Notes: generated from the letters alone by a model not told the origin. Counted from the stretch's first letter, positions 1 to 12,055 are shown. The stretch is 64,000 bases of DNA from Circinella umbellata (GCA_025093555.1 JAIWNF010000067.1:62001-126000), one strand, 5' to 3'. Translations and numbers: made by a program.

Positions 1-738
1 GTGAAGAGCAAGAAAAGTTGAACGTTTGGGTTGCTATGCTTAATTTAGAAAACAGCTATGGTAATGATGAAACCTTGGAAGCTATCTTTAAGCGTGCTTG
101 TGTTTACTGTGAAGCCGAAAAGGTGTATCTTCAGCTTGCCAACATTTATGAACGAAGCAACAAGATTGACAAGGCTGAAGCATTATGGCAAGATATTACC
201 AAACAATTCTCACAAAATCCCAAGGTGTGGACTCAATTTGGTTTGTTTTACCTCAAACAAGATAATGTTGAAGGTGCACGTAATTTATTGCAACGTAGTT
301 TGAAGATGTTGCCTAAATTTGCTCATATTGAAACCATTAGTAAGTTTGCACAACTTGAATTCAAATATGGTGAGCCAGAACGAGGACGAACGATTTTTGA
401 AGGATTGTTGAGCAATCATCCAAAACGTATTGATCTTTGGAGTGTCTTTTTGGATATGGAAATTAAGGCTGGTGATCAAGAAACTATTAGGTAAATAAGA
501 TAGAATTAGTAGCTTGTTGCTGGTGAATTATTGGTATTATTATATAAATGGGATACTAAACGATAATTACCGTGATCAATATAGACGTCTATTCGAACGT
601 GTTACTGCCATGAAGATCTCTTCCAAGAAGATGAAGTTCTTTTTCAAAAAGTGGTTACAATATGAAAATGAACATGGCACAGAAGAAGATGCTGATCTTG
701 TCAAAGAAAAGGCTTTGGAATACGTTAATAGTGCATAA
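1..738 (+). CDS. RRP5: rRNA biogenesis protein RRP5, C-terminal part (5' truncated by window edge)
   Basis: Rrp5 is a nucleolar scaffold with S1 domains followed by TPR/HAT-like repeats; it is needed for pre-rRNA cleavage in both the small and large subunit pathways. Only the C-terminal HAT-like repeat region is present. Reading starts in frame at base 3; exons are 1-490 and 585-738, stop at 736-738. The intron (gtaaat...atag, branch-like ATACTAAAC) falls inside an Arg codon. Visible features are repeated helical units such as KVWTQFGLFYLKQDNVEGAR and the typical tail RLFERVTAMKISSKKMKFFF followed by KKWLQYENEHG. The S1 domains would lie upstream of the window. Family assignment is confident; the true start cannot be seen. 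Confidence 0.9.
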
Positions 739-1025
739 TTCATAATAATTTTTATTTTATCCATCATCTTAAATCACACATTTATTCATTCCTGTACACC
801 AAAACAATCCATTTTTTACATATATAACTCATTTATACACACACAACCCACCAGCACACCGTACAAAAAAAAATAACTCGTATTTTTGTATTATTTTCTC
901 TCTTGTTTTTCTTTCTTTTTTATTACAATAATTTTATTAAACACGCAGATGCATTTATAAAAAATCAAAAGTCTTCTTTCTTTCTTTTTTTTTCATTTTT
1001 TCAGATCAGTTTTTTTAGAAACGAA

Positions 1026-2370
1026 ATGGAATCACCAAGCGCACATAATCATGTACCCAGATATGCCCCCAATTACTATTCAAGTAAACTTTTTTTTCAC
1101 TACTCTTGATTTCCTGAATTAAAATGATTATTTTGTGAAACTAACCGAACATTTTCATTCTTTATAAGCAATTAATCTAGATGAGGTAAATATAAGACTG
1201 ATCACTATAACAACGATGACAAATGAGCCGCAGCAACGATATTAAATCTAGTTATAACAATATATACGTAGGAAGTTCGTTTATTCAACAATAACAAGGA
1301 TCGTGACAAATATGATAATATGGCAGACTTATTTGCCATTATTGTTCTTATGGAACATCTTGAAAAAGCATTTATACGTGACTCAATTACAGCAGAAGAG
1401 CAAGTATTCTCTCTATTTTCCTTTTCAGCATACTTACGCACGCAACAAGATAAACGGAGTAGCTATTGGCGTGTGGGAGTAAAATAAAAAGAGAAGAATC
1501 CACTGATACAGCAATGATGGATGATGGTCAATGGAAAAAGAAACGACCTTTTCTTTTCATCCTACAATTGGGTTGAATATGTGTTTATTAACTTTGATAA
1601 TTGATTTTATAGATATACACCTCAATGTGTTAGCTTGATTGCGAAGTACAAAACAACAATGACATTCTTATCAGAAAGTGTGACCAATCTTGAAACTTTC
1701 ATGAATGATTATAAGGTTTATATACATATAATAATAATTCTCTTTGAGGAGAAAAAAGGTATAGCCCCGACTGCAATGCTAATAATGGGGGGCGTATATC
1801 GTGTGTATCATTATTTTTACGGGGGGAACTCTATTTTTTCTATAGCTAACGTGCCCAGCTGCTGTTAATCGGTTCAAAATTGGAGTACCAGCCACTTATG
1901 AACATGCTGTTAATGATAATAAACAAGATGTTGGTAAATCTGCCAAATATATTGCAGAAACAGTACTGGTAAGGTACCATATTATACAGTACCTTATGAT
2001 ACTAATAGAAGTAATAGATGATGATTCGTATGTATACTAATATATATATATATATATAATATCCTTTTATTTTATATAGCATTTTATTACTGTAATGGAC
2101 ACATTACGGTTAAATCGTCATGCAGTAGATGAACTTCATCCTATCCTTGCCGACTTAATTCAATCACTTAACAATGTCCCAGGGCTTCCTGCTGATTTCG
2201 AGGGCAGATCCAAGGTACGACAGTGGCTCATCACCTTGAATGCAATGAAAGCCAGCGATGAAATCACCGACGAACAAGCGCGTCAGATGTTATTTGAAAT
2301 GGAACAGTCGCACACTGAATTCTATCGTTTATTAAGTGGTGATCAGAAGTCAATTGATGGGTCCAACTAA
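1026..2370 (+). CDS. VPS28: ESCRT-I subunit VPS28
   Basis: Vps28 links ESCRT-I (Vps23, Vps37) to ESCRT-II during multivesicular body sorting on endosomes. Six exons give 239 residues: 1026-1083, 1169-1185 (a 17-nt micro-exon), 1272-1399, 1613-1715, 1846-1968, 2080-2370. The N-terminal core shows EVRLFNNNKDRDKYDNMADL and HLEKAFIRDSITAEEYTPQ; the middle shows LTCPAAVNRFKIGVPATYEH; the C-terminal four-helix domain shows VMDTLRLNRHAVDELHPIL and LPADFEGRSKVRQWL. Length matches the family (about 220-240). The third intron (1400-1612) has a GC donor (GCAAGT) and no nearby GT donor restores the conserved reading. The start was chosen as the first ATG in frame with exon 1. Confidence 0.93.
1400..1612 (+). 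other. GC-AG intron in VPS28
   Basis: The donor is GCAAGT at 1400-1405, directly after ...GCAGAAGA; the acceptor is TTTTATAG ending at 1612. Joining here rebuilds the Glu codon and the conserved SITAEEYTPQCVSLI. Reading through gives family-unlike sequence and then a stop. GC-AG introns are a known minor class. Confidence 0.82.
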
Positions 2371-2940
2371 GATAGTAAAACAATGCTACGCTAGAACCAT
2401 AATAATAAAATGATGATGATATTTATGAAAATCTATATTATAATCTTATAAGAGAAACTGATGATGCTATTATACTTTCCCCTGTCCTTCTCACGTCTCC
2501 TTCTCACACTCCTCCCATCTCCCCCCTTACCCCCCCCCAAAAAAAAACAGGATATATAGACACGCAACACACAAACCCCCTCGGGATGCAGCTTCCGAAT
2601 CTTTTGTGTGTAAAGTTTATATAAGTTTTGTGTGTGTGTGTGTGTATGATTGATTTAAGAGTGTTATAATAATAACGCTATTATTTGAAGCAAATAAAAT
2701 AAATCGGGCGCAATCAAGTAGTCCCCCTTCTTTTTTCCCTCGCTATACCAAATACCAACAAACCCGTGTGTTTCCACCTTTTTTTTTCTTTTTCTTTCTT
2801 TCTTTTTCTTCTTTTTCTTTTCGCTTTCTTACGCTTTTCACTTTACTTTTCGTTTTTTATAATATACGTGTATAATTTCAAATATATATACCAAAATATA
2901 CATATAATATAAACAGCCCTTTTCAACTCAATCTTTTACA
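2371..2940. other. Intergenic, VPS28 3' side / 14-3-3 promoter
   Basis: No gene seen. It holds a strongly C/T-rich stretch (about 2474-2540, ending in a C run then an A run), a short TG repeat near 2630-2645 and T/C-rich tracts at 2770-2830 just before the 14-3-3 start. Such pyrimidine tracts are common in promoters and 5' UTRs of highly expressed fungal genes; no specific site is claimed. Confidence 0.4.
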
Positions 2941-3989
2941 ATGACTACACGCGAAGATTACGTTTACTTGGCCAAGTTGGCCGAACAAGCTGAACGATAT
3001 GAAGGTAATAAATAATACGGAAATATTATTTTTTATCGTTATAATGATCACTCTACCTTGTATACACCATAAATAATTACAAAATGAATATTACTAACAA
3101 TAATATAATGAATATAATAGAAATGGTCGAGAATATGAAACAAGTAGCAGCATCCGGACAAGAACTATCTGTTGAAGAACGTAACTTGTTAAGCGTGGCG
3201 TACAAAAACTCGATCGGGGCCCGTCGTGCATCTTGGCGCATCGTATCATCGATTGAAGAAAAGGAAAAATCCAAGGGCAACACAGATCATGTTGATAAGA
3301 TCCAAGGATACCGAAAAAAAATCGAAGAAGAACTTAAAGATGTATGTAACGATATCCTTAAAGTATTGGATGATCATTTGGTCAAGACAGCTACCACGGG
3401 TGAATCGAAAGTATTTTATTTGAAGATGAAGGGTGATTATTTGCGTTACCTTGCTGAGTTTTTGGTTGGGTCTGACAAGGAAGGTGCGGCTGAAAAGTCC
3501 GGCGAAGCCTATGAAGAAGCATTCAATGTTGCAGTGACAGAGTTGCCTCCCACGCATCCTATTCGTCTTGGTTTGGCTCTGAATTATTCCGTCTTTTATT
3601 ATGAAATCAAGTCTTCACCTTCCAAGGCTTGTCAGTTGGCAAAACAAGCCTTTGATGATGCTATAGCTGAACTTGATACACTTTCCGAAGAATCTTATAA
3701 AGATTCTACTTTGATTATGCAATTGTTGAGAGATAATTTGACCTTGTGGATGAGCGATATGCAAGATGGTAAGAACTTTTTCTTTACTTTATGTTATTGG
3801 GAGAAAGAGAGAAAAAGGGGCGATAGGTGTTCAAAAAGGAGAGGAGAAGGGGATGTGAAACAAGAACCCAGTCGTTTTCTAATGTATTTTTCTTTCTTGC
3901 TTTTTTTAGATGATAATAAACAAGCAACTGCTGCAGAAAATACTCAACCACCAACAGCCGAACAATCAGAAGCAGCACCACAACAATAA
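2941..3989 (+). CDS. 14-3-3 family protein (BMH1/2-like)
   Basis: 14-3-3 proteins are dimeric phospho-Ser/Thr binding adaptors acting in the cytosol and nucleus on signalling, cell cycle and trafficking clients. Three exons (2941-3004, 3121-3768, 3910-3989) give 263 residues. Hallmarks seen: N-terminal [20 protein letters not shown], signature [20 protein letters not shown], and [16 protein letters not shown] near the end. The C-tail is short and rich in Q/A/P/T, as in fungal members. Intron 1 has a perfect TTACTAAC branch site. An ATG at 3084 lies inside intron 1 and is not used, because the conserved first helix is encoded upstream at 2941. The PolyQ-like tail after the last intron is the only variable part. 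Confidence 0.97.
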
Positions 3990-4397
3990 GTTACCAATAT
4001 TATAATATTATTTCCATCAATTTACTATATTAAAGATTCACAAAAAAACATCATCACAAAAGTCATACAACATATTGGGGACACAAAAGAAAACGGAACT
4101 CAAGAACAATTTATTAAAATATAAAAAAAGGGAGGGGCAACAGATAAAAGAAGTAATAAGCAAATTATAATAATGGTTTTGCGTGTTGTGTGTGTTTGGT
4201 ATTATATAATTATATACACGAGCGTGTTAAGATGGTGATAGTGGTTGTTGTATATATTTTTTCCGTCGTTAATTAAGAAGGAAAATAGATATACGAATGC
4301 AGAAATGTTTGAGTGTGTTATGGAATGGAATGGTAAAAAAAAAATAGTGTATATATGTTGCTAAAACTAGAAGCAGTTTTTTTTTCGTTTTGTCATT
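3990..4397. other. Convergent intergenic spacer
   Basis: Between the 14-3-3 stop and the minus-strand phosphatase stop. AT-rich with A and T runs; probably the two 3' UTRs. Nothing else seen. Confidence 0.4.
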
Positions 4398-6738
4398 TTA
4401 TCTCAAAGCAACAGAGGGAGAGATGGTATCACGAGGGGTTTGCTGCCACGCTCTTTCCAACTGTTGTAATTCTCGAGTAAATTCAGGGCTTGGCATAGAA
4501 GTGGATTGCCAATCTGTTTCCATAAAACTGCTGACACGACCATGGACACGACCTTCCATCTTCATCAATTCCGCAATAAACCCGATATTCGGTGACATAT
4601 TAGGTCTCGCCTTAATAACATGACGATAGGCCTGCTTGAGCGTCCAGCGTTCGGAGCAGACTAAATATGCAAGTATAGCAGTGACTGAGCGTGATTTACC
4701 TGCCTTACAATGTACGTAAATCGGTTCATGATGACGCTTTGCATCCTCTTTTAAAACGTTTGTAATTGTTATGGGGAAGGAAAGAAACGGGGTCAGAAAG
4801 AACAACGAAATTTAGGTTATTTATTTACAAACAAAAAAAAAATACCTCAAACTTACCAATAAAACAAACAGCTTCCATCATGACCCAATCAATATTTTTC
4901 ATTTCAACTGTATCGCGTGCAGCAATTTTACGATAAAGAATATCTTTATGTAAAGCTTCATCATTACATTCTTCAGCCATATTAAGGACGCGTTGGATCT
5001 TGCGTGCTTCTAATTGTTGTGCTTGTTCAACTGTTTCGATCTCGGGACCGACAAATAAGAAACCTGGGATGATCTCCGAGATAATAAACTCGAAATCCGC
5101 CTCAGTTTGGGGCGAAATACCACCAGCAATGTCGTCATCTTCATCTTCTACAACACGAGTCAATGACGACGATGACGACGAAGTTGTTGCACTAGGTGCA
5201 ACCAGCAGATCCAATTGCTGCTGGGGTTGTTGCTGATGCTGTGAATAGTGTTGTTGATTATGATGCTGATAGAGATAATATTGATTTTGTTGTTGTTGCT
5301 GGTTTTGATTTTGTTGTAAAGGTTGAATTTGAAGTTGATTTTCTTGTTCAAGGATCACAGATCGTTTTTTGTTTGCTTTGCGTGCCAGCGCACTTGCATT
5401 ATTAGCCCTTGCTGCTTGTGTATCCAGACTGAATAAACTGGTACGACGATGCAAATGACTCTTGTCGACGCCTGCGCCCATGGTATAACTTAATGACCGT
5501 CTGGGTAACTGTACTAACGGTTCTGGTTGTTCTTGTTCTTGTTCATGTTGTTCTAACTCATCATCAAATCCGTCCACTAAAAATTGCTGCTGCTGTTCAT
5601 CTTCATCTCCAAAAGCCGATTGGAAAGCTTTGAACCCGCCCTCAAGATAATAAACATCACCAATTCGATCCAATACATTTAATAATGTCCATGCCTGGGA
5701 AGTTTGATCCACCATATCATCATCATAAACCACCCATTGTTGGCGTGGCTTAATATCAGCATTATTATTATCATTGTTATTGTTACTACGGCGACGACGA
5801 CGATATCGTGCTCTTCCTTCTGCTGTTGTGATAAAATTTTCTAAATTAAAATTACTGACAGTACCACGCTGATATCGTTTAATCAATAAAGATGGTAAGT
5901 TGACATTTAAAGAACCGTCAATACGTCGCTTTTGATAGTCGAATAAATGGCGTACATCGATCAAGGTAACATCTTCCCTTTTTTTGTCTCGTAGCATGGA
6001 TGCAAGCTGGTGGGCCGAAAGTGCAACCGCAGCTCTGTTATTATTGTTATTATTATTCGTACTAGTATTAGTACTACTTGTACCAATAATACTACTGGTG
6101 CTGGTACTTGCGCTAATACTAATACCACGTGGGACGTTATTACCAGCAGCGACATCAATTTTTTCTTGCAGTTTCTGTTGCTCTTGTTGAGTCTGATGAC
6201 TTACAGATCTTCGAGGCTTGGGTACAACTGTGACATTTACAGAAACTGGGTGGTGTTGTCCACAGGTATATGAATGTCGCCGCTTATTTTTCCTTCCAGT
6301 ATCTTTGATTAAAGTATGACCAAGAGTATGACGTTTCGAAATGGGACGATCATAATTAGAAAATAATAAAATAGGAGGAGTAGGTCGAGATGCTTTTGTT
6401 GTTACTGGCGAAGGTATTTGTTCATTCAAGACAACAACGGATGAAGGAGTATTAGCATAACGAGCAATGTTAGGTAATGAAGTAGAATGACGAGGAATTA
6501 TATCAACACCTGAATCTTGACGCTGCTGCTGTTGCTGTTGAGAAGAAGTATTGTGATGCCATGCTCTTCTTGTTAAAGCACGAAAAAAGGCACTGGCAAG
6601 ACCACTAGTAGACTTTTGTGGTTCAGGGTGATTGGTATGACGGGTGTTATCGTTATCGTTATCGTTGTTGTTTTGTTTGTTTGTTGTATTAGTGGTAGTG
6701 GAGTTGTTGCTACCTTTGCGGTACCGATTAAAAAGCAT
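4398..6738 (-). CDS. MAP kinase phosphatase-like protein: degenerate rhodanese domain + dual-specificity phosphatase
   Basis: Two exons, complement(4857-6738) and complement(4398-4747), give 743 residues. The first ~240 residues are low complexity (Q, N, S/T runs). A rhodanese/CH2-like domain spans about 243-371; the loop that would carry the rhodanese cysteine reads WVVYDDD, so it should be non-catalytic, as in MKPs. A basic segment LPSLLIKRYQRG sits where MKPs carry their kinase-interaction motif. A DSP domain starts near 548 with IIPGFLFVGPEIE, has the likely general-acid Asp609 in AARDT, and the P-loop HCKAGKSR with Cys641. The intron falls between FI and EDAK, just upstream of the P-loop. 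By family it would dephosphorylate a MAP kinase; the exact partner is unknown. The long acidic/Q-rich linker between the domains is unusual. Confidence 0.85.
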
Positions 6739-7520
6739 GGAATATTAAAAAGGAGAGGATGGGGGGGTACTATATAATAGTAGTGATGGATGATTTGTTT
6801 GTTTGTATGGGTAAAAAAAGAAAAAAAAAAGAAATAAGAGAAAAAAAAGGAGGGGGATGGTAAGAGAACAAAAAAGAAAAAAGAGTTGGCTCGAATGAAT
6901 CGAATTATTGTTATTTCACAACAAATATAATAAAAAGCAGCAATAAATAAATTAATTCCGATCTGGAAAGTTTTTTTTATACTTAACTTAAAATTACTAC
7001 ACAACCAAGGTACCGCACAACCAAAAGTACCCTTGTCATGACAACGAATATTTATTACTACTATTTTTTTGGTGCTCTTTCGATCAATGTATATTTATTG
7101 TTGTGAAGAATGGATATTTTAAAGTTCAAAATACAAAGTCTATACCCACATCATCTATTCAAACCATGAAGAAAAAAAAAAGTATTTTTATGCTGAAATA
7201 ATTAATAATTTTAATAAGCAATTCTAAATTTACCACAATTTCTTTTAATTGATTGCCCAATTAAATTTAGTTTTTGCATCTATTTTTTCTTTGCTAATAT
7301 AAAACGCCACGATCTTCGTCACCCACATTTATGGTGCAACATTGTCAATGATTGGCTTAGTAATTTGTGTTAAATATGAACTGCTGTTACTTTGAGTATT
7401 GCGGTGTCGTGACACAAGATTCACTTCACGTTAATCGGAGGAAAAGGGACTTTTCTTTTTGTTTCGACATTTTTTAATCTTTTTTTCCTTCTCTTTCTCC
7501 TCAAACTTTTTAGAACAATC
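6739..7520. promoter_or_regulatory. Divergent promoter region, phosphatase (minus) / P450 (plus)
   Basis: The 782-bp spacer separates two outward-reading starts, so it should hold both promoters. It contains A-rich tracts at 6812-6850 and a T/C-rich run at 7450-7500 just before the P450 ATG. No TATA box or known operator is asserted. Confidence 0.5.
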
Positions 7521-9945
7521 ATGGCAAACTTTATTACTGTGCCATCGTCATCGACAGCAATATGTTTTTTGAAAACGTTTGTTATAGAACAGAAATGGAC
7601 TATCCGTTTGGCAGCCGCTGTGATTAGTCTGCACTTTATATATGATAAAATCACTAAACCACCGGCGTCTCTTCGTCATCTCCCTCAAGCTGGTTTTTTT
7701 GCTGTACTTGGTGCAATCAAAAATTCAAAGCCAATTGATCAAATTGCTCATGAGATTAGTTTTCCTACTGTTGCTAACTCAAATCACGGTCTTTATGTGG
7801 TAAATTATTCTTTTTCTACATATGTACTATAATAATCCTCATCCATCATTTCTCCATGTTTTATTATTTGATCTAAAACCAACGATGGATTGGCATTATA
7901 ATATTTATTAGCGTTTTGATAATGTTGGCTGGACAGTTCATGTTATAGACCCTGGGGCTGTTAGAGCTATTTTAATGTCAAATGGTAAATGTTCTCTTTA
8001 TTTCTCTGAATGACACTACTGATAACAAATTTTTGAATAATATATATCAAAGATCTTTTTCCCAAATCAATTACATCGCTACAAACTCGGAGAGGGACAT
8101 TAGCAGGACGCCTGGTGACTGGCCCTAATATACTTTTTCTTTCAGGAGACCATTGGAAAAAGCAACGCAAAGTAAATTATCACTTTACTGTTTTTTTAAT
8201 CCATGTGATGGTCTAAAAATATGACATAAACAAAATCATGTGCTCCCTCGTCTGATAAACAAACTGTACATAATTACAGAAAGAAAAACTCGACTAATCC
8301 ATTTTTGTACAACATTTCAGGTCATAAATCCATCTTTTCACCGTGCATTGCCACTAAAAATATTTGGTCGATTATCACAAAAAATGCTCGACACTATTGA
8401 GACAGAGAAAGATGATGGGAAATTAATTGACATTTGCGACATAACTCAAAGATGGGCACTTGATGTAAAAGAAAATAAGAATGTCATATTACAATACTAT
8501 TATGTATAAATATAACGAAGGCTGGTCTCTGCATAATGATAATAATAATGTCAATTTATTGTTCTTTAGGTTCTGGGTGAATTTGCATTTGGGTTTAAAT
8601 TCCATGCGTTAGAAAACAATGGTGATGATAACGAATGGGTTAGAAGATATAACACTATTGTCAAAGCAGCTACAAACCCATTGTATTTTGTATTTCCATC
8701 CATCGAACGTCAGTTCAAATCATGGATTCCCGGAAGAAGAAAAGCGCATGAAGAGCTTGAAAAATTTTTCGGTATGATCCATGCAATGGCTGATGAAAGA
8801 CGACAAGTAATATTAAATAGCGCTAATACTGTTGTTGCTGATGAGCAAAAAAAACATGCTGGAGAAAAGGATCTGTTAACTTTGATGATTGAAGCTGAAC
8901 ATGAAGGTCAAGGTCGTTTGACAGATGAGGAATTTGAAGTAATATCTTGCTTTTCTGTGTCTCAATTATTCGGATCAGTGAACTATTGTTATCGTTTACA
9001 ACTTTATGTTATTTTATTTGTAGAGTAATCTTTCAATATTTTTTTTAGCTGGTCATGATACCACAGCTTCCGCAGTTGCATTTGCTATTTATCATCTTGC
9101 CGTCCATCCGGTAGTCATAACAAAACTTTTTTTTAGCGGGGTGTAGTAAGCATGACCTAATAAGCAATATGTGTTTCTGTCTATATTTAGGATAAGCAGC
9201 GAAAAGCCCGGGAGGAAGTAATTCGTATTTTTGGTGATGATCATAGTGGCATTTTACCAACCCTCGAACAAACACACGAGCTTAGTTACATTAATATGGT
9301 GATAAAAGAGGCAAGCTTCCTTTTGACTACTGCGATAATATGTTGCTAGACAATATTAATTATTCAAACGCAGTAACTAACACAAGCTAATTCTATGCGA
9401 CTGGTATTATATCTTGTGCTTATTTGTTAGAACTTAAGGGTAAATCCACCTGCTGTAAATATGATCCCACGAAGAGCAACTCAAGATACAGAATTAGCGG
9501 GTGTATTTATTCCCAAAGATACGTGTCTTTCAATTGACGTTTATGACCTCCATCATAATCCAAAGGTGTGGAAGAATCCTGATCAATTTGATCCTGAGCG
9601 ATTTGCTCCTGGTGGTGAAGTAGACCAATTATCTGGATCGGGTCTTCCTTGGACCCCTTTCAGCAATGGTTTGCGAAGCTGTATTGGTATGAACTTTAGT
9701 CTTATGAGCCAACGTGTCCTGCTTTCAATGCTACGTAAGCTTTGTTTGTTTTGTTCACGTTTACCGAGATAAAATATTGCTGAGTTCCTTTATGAATGCT
9801 AACATAAAAAAAAATCATAAAACAAGTGAGAAAATACGAATGGTCCTTGCCAGAAAATTCAATCCACAAGGAGAAGATTTTGACCGAAGGTTTACAAATA
9901 ATCAAACCTAAGGATCTTTTTGTGAAATTTACAAAGCGTTATTAA
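7521..9945 (+). CDS. Cytochrome P450 monooxygenase
   Basis: Nine exons: 7521-7799, 7912-7984, 8053-8171, 8321-8464, 8570-8938, 9024-9110, 9191-9310, 9431-9734, 9827-9945 (537 residues, normal P450 size). The N-terminus has a hydrophobic anchor (IRLAAAVISLHFIYD), suggesting an ER membrane enzyme. The I-helix motif is AGHDTTA; the K-helix ExxR is ENLR; the PERF motif is DPERF; the heme loop is PFSNGLRSCIG with the cysteine ligand (Ser replaces the usual first Gly). The seventh intron uses a GC donor and splits ExxR between E and NLR. Substrate unknown; Mucoromycota have many lineage-specific P450s, so no CYP family is assigned. A relic of a similar gene lies 1.1 kb downstream. Confidence 0.93.
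9311..9430 (+). other. GC-AG intron splitting the P450 ExxR motif
   Basis: The exon ends ATA AAA GAG at 9310 and is followed by GCAAGC; the acceptor is TTTGTTAG at 9430. The join gives VIKENLRVNPPA. The only nearby GT donor (after AAT ATG) would delete VIKE and destroy the invariant Glu of ExxR, so the GC donor is preferred. Confidence 0.8.
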
Positions 9946-10511
9946 AGGAGGCTCCTTATATTTTTTTAACGTGAAAATTAATTACGTATCTATCACAAAT
10001 TATGCACGCGTTTAAGGTATGTAAGTAATCTATCATTATTTAATGATTTCTTTAGCTTGAAGCATTATTTCTTCTAAGTGTTAAAGCCTTTCATTACACC
10101 AATCATTATAGCTTGCATTTCGGGTTGATTATAATATAAAAGCAGAATTAAAAATTAATAATTATCACGATGGTGCTATGTTCTGTAAGAACCTCTATAA
10201 ATTAATTATATTATCTTCAATAAAATCACATTTCTTAACTATTACATAGTGAGTTACATCTCTAACCTTGTATTAACTCCAACAAAATAGTTCGAGTAGT
10301 GTATGATAGTATCCGTTCTAGATATATTATCCAGATGTGTTTCTATCTTTAGCTAAGTATAGATATGCACTCTGTATGACATAAATAACACACCTCCATT
10401 TATTTTGGAGAAAATGGAAGTGTATCCTACATTGTAAGATGTTTGTATTACCAATATATTTATACGTATTTATAACAAGTACAGAGGTGGTGTTAAAAGA
10501 AACTAACTTTC

Positions 10512-10636
10512 GGGCTGCAACTTTATGGCCTGATGTCCATGGTTTTAATTTTACAGCCCAAGTTACAACCACCGCTGCACTAACTTCACTGTAAAAACTG
10601 GGCTGTACAGTTACAGCCCTGGGTGATTTGCAGCCC
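10512..10636. repeat. Inverted-repeat cluster, MITE-like
   Basis: GGGCTGCAA at 10512-10520 is mirrored by TTGCAGCCC at 10628-10636. Inside, TTACAGCCC occurs at 10551-10559 and 10611-10619, and GGGCTGTA starts at 10599-10600, making a local palindrome with the second copy. This nested arrangement is locally GC-richer than its surroundings. It may be a small non-autonomous transposon; no clear target duplication was found. Confidence 0.4.
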
Positions 10637-11023
10637 CTGGTGCACATGCTCTTAGAAAATCAAGTTTCATTTCTTAAAGTATATATATTATGATATTAGA
10701 ATAATATACTTTAGACTTCTATATCAGCGCTGACTGTACCACGGCATCGACAACAATAGCTATTTCATAATGCTTCTTGTTGTAGAACATAAGTAGATTA
10801 TTGGTCTAACTATCCGTCTGCTTTCACAAGCTAATTCCGTTGCTGTATCGAAAGCCATTAAAGATTTAACTTCATTTTAAGATGTACCTCATAAGGTTAC
10901 ATTTACGACTCTGCTCAATTCGAAATATCGTATTATATGACAAGCTTATCTTACTACTTTCTCTGGGGGTTATTATCTAATGATAATGCAATTTTTTTAT
11001 GTTTTACACCGCATTTTTTGATA

Positions 11024-11089
11024 CGTAAACTAGGCTGGGCAGTTCATGTTACCAATCTTAGTGCTGCTAAAAAAAATTTATTACAAATG
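11024..11089 (+). pseudogene. Cytochrome P450 exon relic
   Basis: In-frame codons read KLGWAVHVTNLSAAKKNLLQ, which lines up with exon 2 of the intact P450 upstream (DNVGWTVHVIDPGAVRAILM), with clear DNA similarity over GGCTGGGCAGTTCATGTTA. No flanking P450 exons were recognised, so this is a decayed fragment of a tandem duplicate or a related gene. Confidence 0.5.
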
Positions 11090-12055
11090 GCATTCTGTTT
11101 TATGACCCAAATGTATATTAAGAGAATGGCTGTGGCGTGCCTTTTGTCTATTATGTGTATTCTTGTTCTTGTACATGTTTACAACACGAAAGATATCCTA
11201 TTTACTAATTTTCTTAAAATATGCAGAGCTTGCATAAAAATTTTATAAATATTAATATGAACGCCTAATTGATAGTAAGGATTTCTATTCTTTTAAAAAT
11301 CTATTAAATTACATGTTACGTATTATGGTATTATTTTCTATTTATCTAATTGATCAAATTGAATCAATGTTTACTTCTTAAAGTAAAAGGTCATAGACAA
11401 TTTTTACTTTCATTTTTGAAGATTTATCAGGAGTTTATGAAGCTAAAACTTCATAAACTACAGTTTATTTATTCTTTTATTTTTCGGAATTAATGGTCTT
11501 CACTTAGTCTTTATAATAATATATTTTACTATTAAAGATAAGAGAAGTATTAGCTACCTTCTATACATTTATATACTGTATATTTAACCTATCATCTTTT
11601 TTATCTTGTACAAGCTAACTCAACTTTATATGTAATCTTGCAGCATGCTTTATTGCTCCCAGCCGAGTCCCAAAGGCTAAACTAATATTTCGCTAAACAG
11701 ATATCAATCCTTGCATATTAAGAGTACCGTTTTAACGAAAAATCACTGTTTAATACTCATGCAGTATTTTGGTAAGATAGAATATCTGTAAAAGTGCCTA
11801 AGAAGAATGAAGTCAATTAAACATGTATATTGTATTATATAAATTGGTGAGCAGTTACTGGAAATGTATATGTAATATGTTATTTTGGTAGCCACTTATC
11901 AATATAGATATGCATAATAATCAATGGTTGAAATAGAGCTCAGCCATCGTTGAAGGCATGCCCGAGCGGTATTTGTTTTCAATTGACATTTCAACCAGGA
12001 ACAAAAAGAAGGGCAAATAAACTTTTTTTACTATAACCCGAGAACACAGGACACA

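Larger units (their letters stand above)
9946..12055. other. Gene-poor interval with P450 relic and inverted-repeat block
   Basis: No intact gene. It contains an inverted-repeat cluster (10512-10636) and a short P450-like exon relic (11024-11089). The rest is AT-rich and stop-dense on both strands. The final ~100 bp presumably hold the promoter of the Thr-tRNA synthetase gene. Confidence 0.4.

Noticed and set aside
3084..3120. 14-3-3 start at ATG 3084
   Set aside because: It lies within intron 1; the conserved first helix is encoded by the exon at 2941-3004.
5600..6010. Active rhodanese sulfurtransferase
   Set aside because: The catalytic Cys loop is replaced by VVYDDD; MKP-like docking use is more likely.
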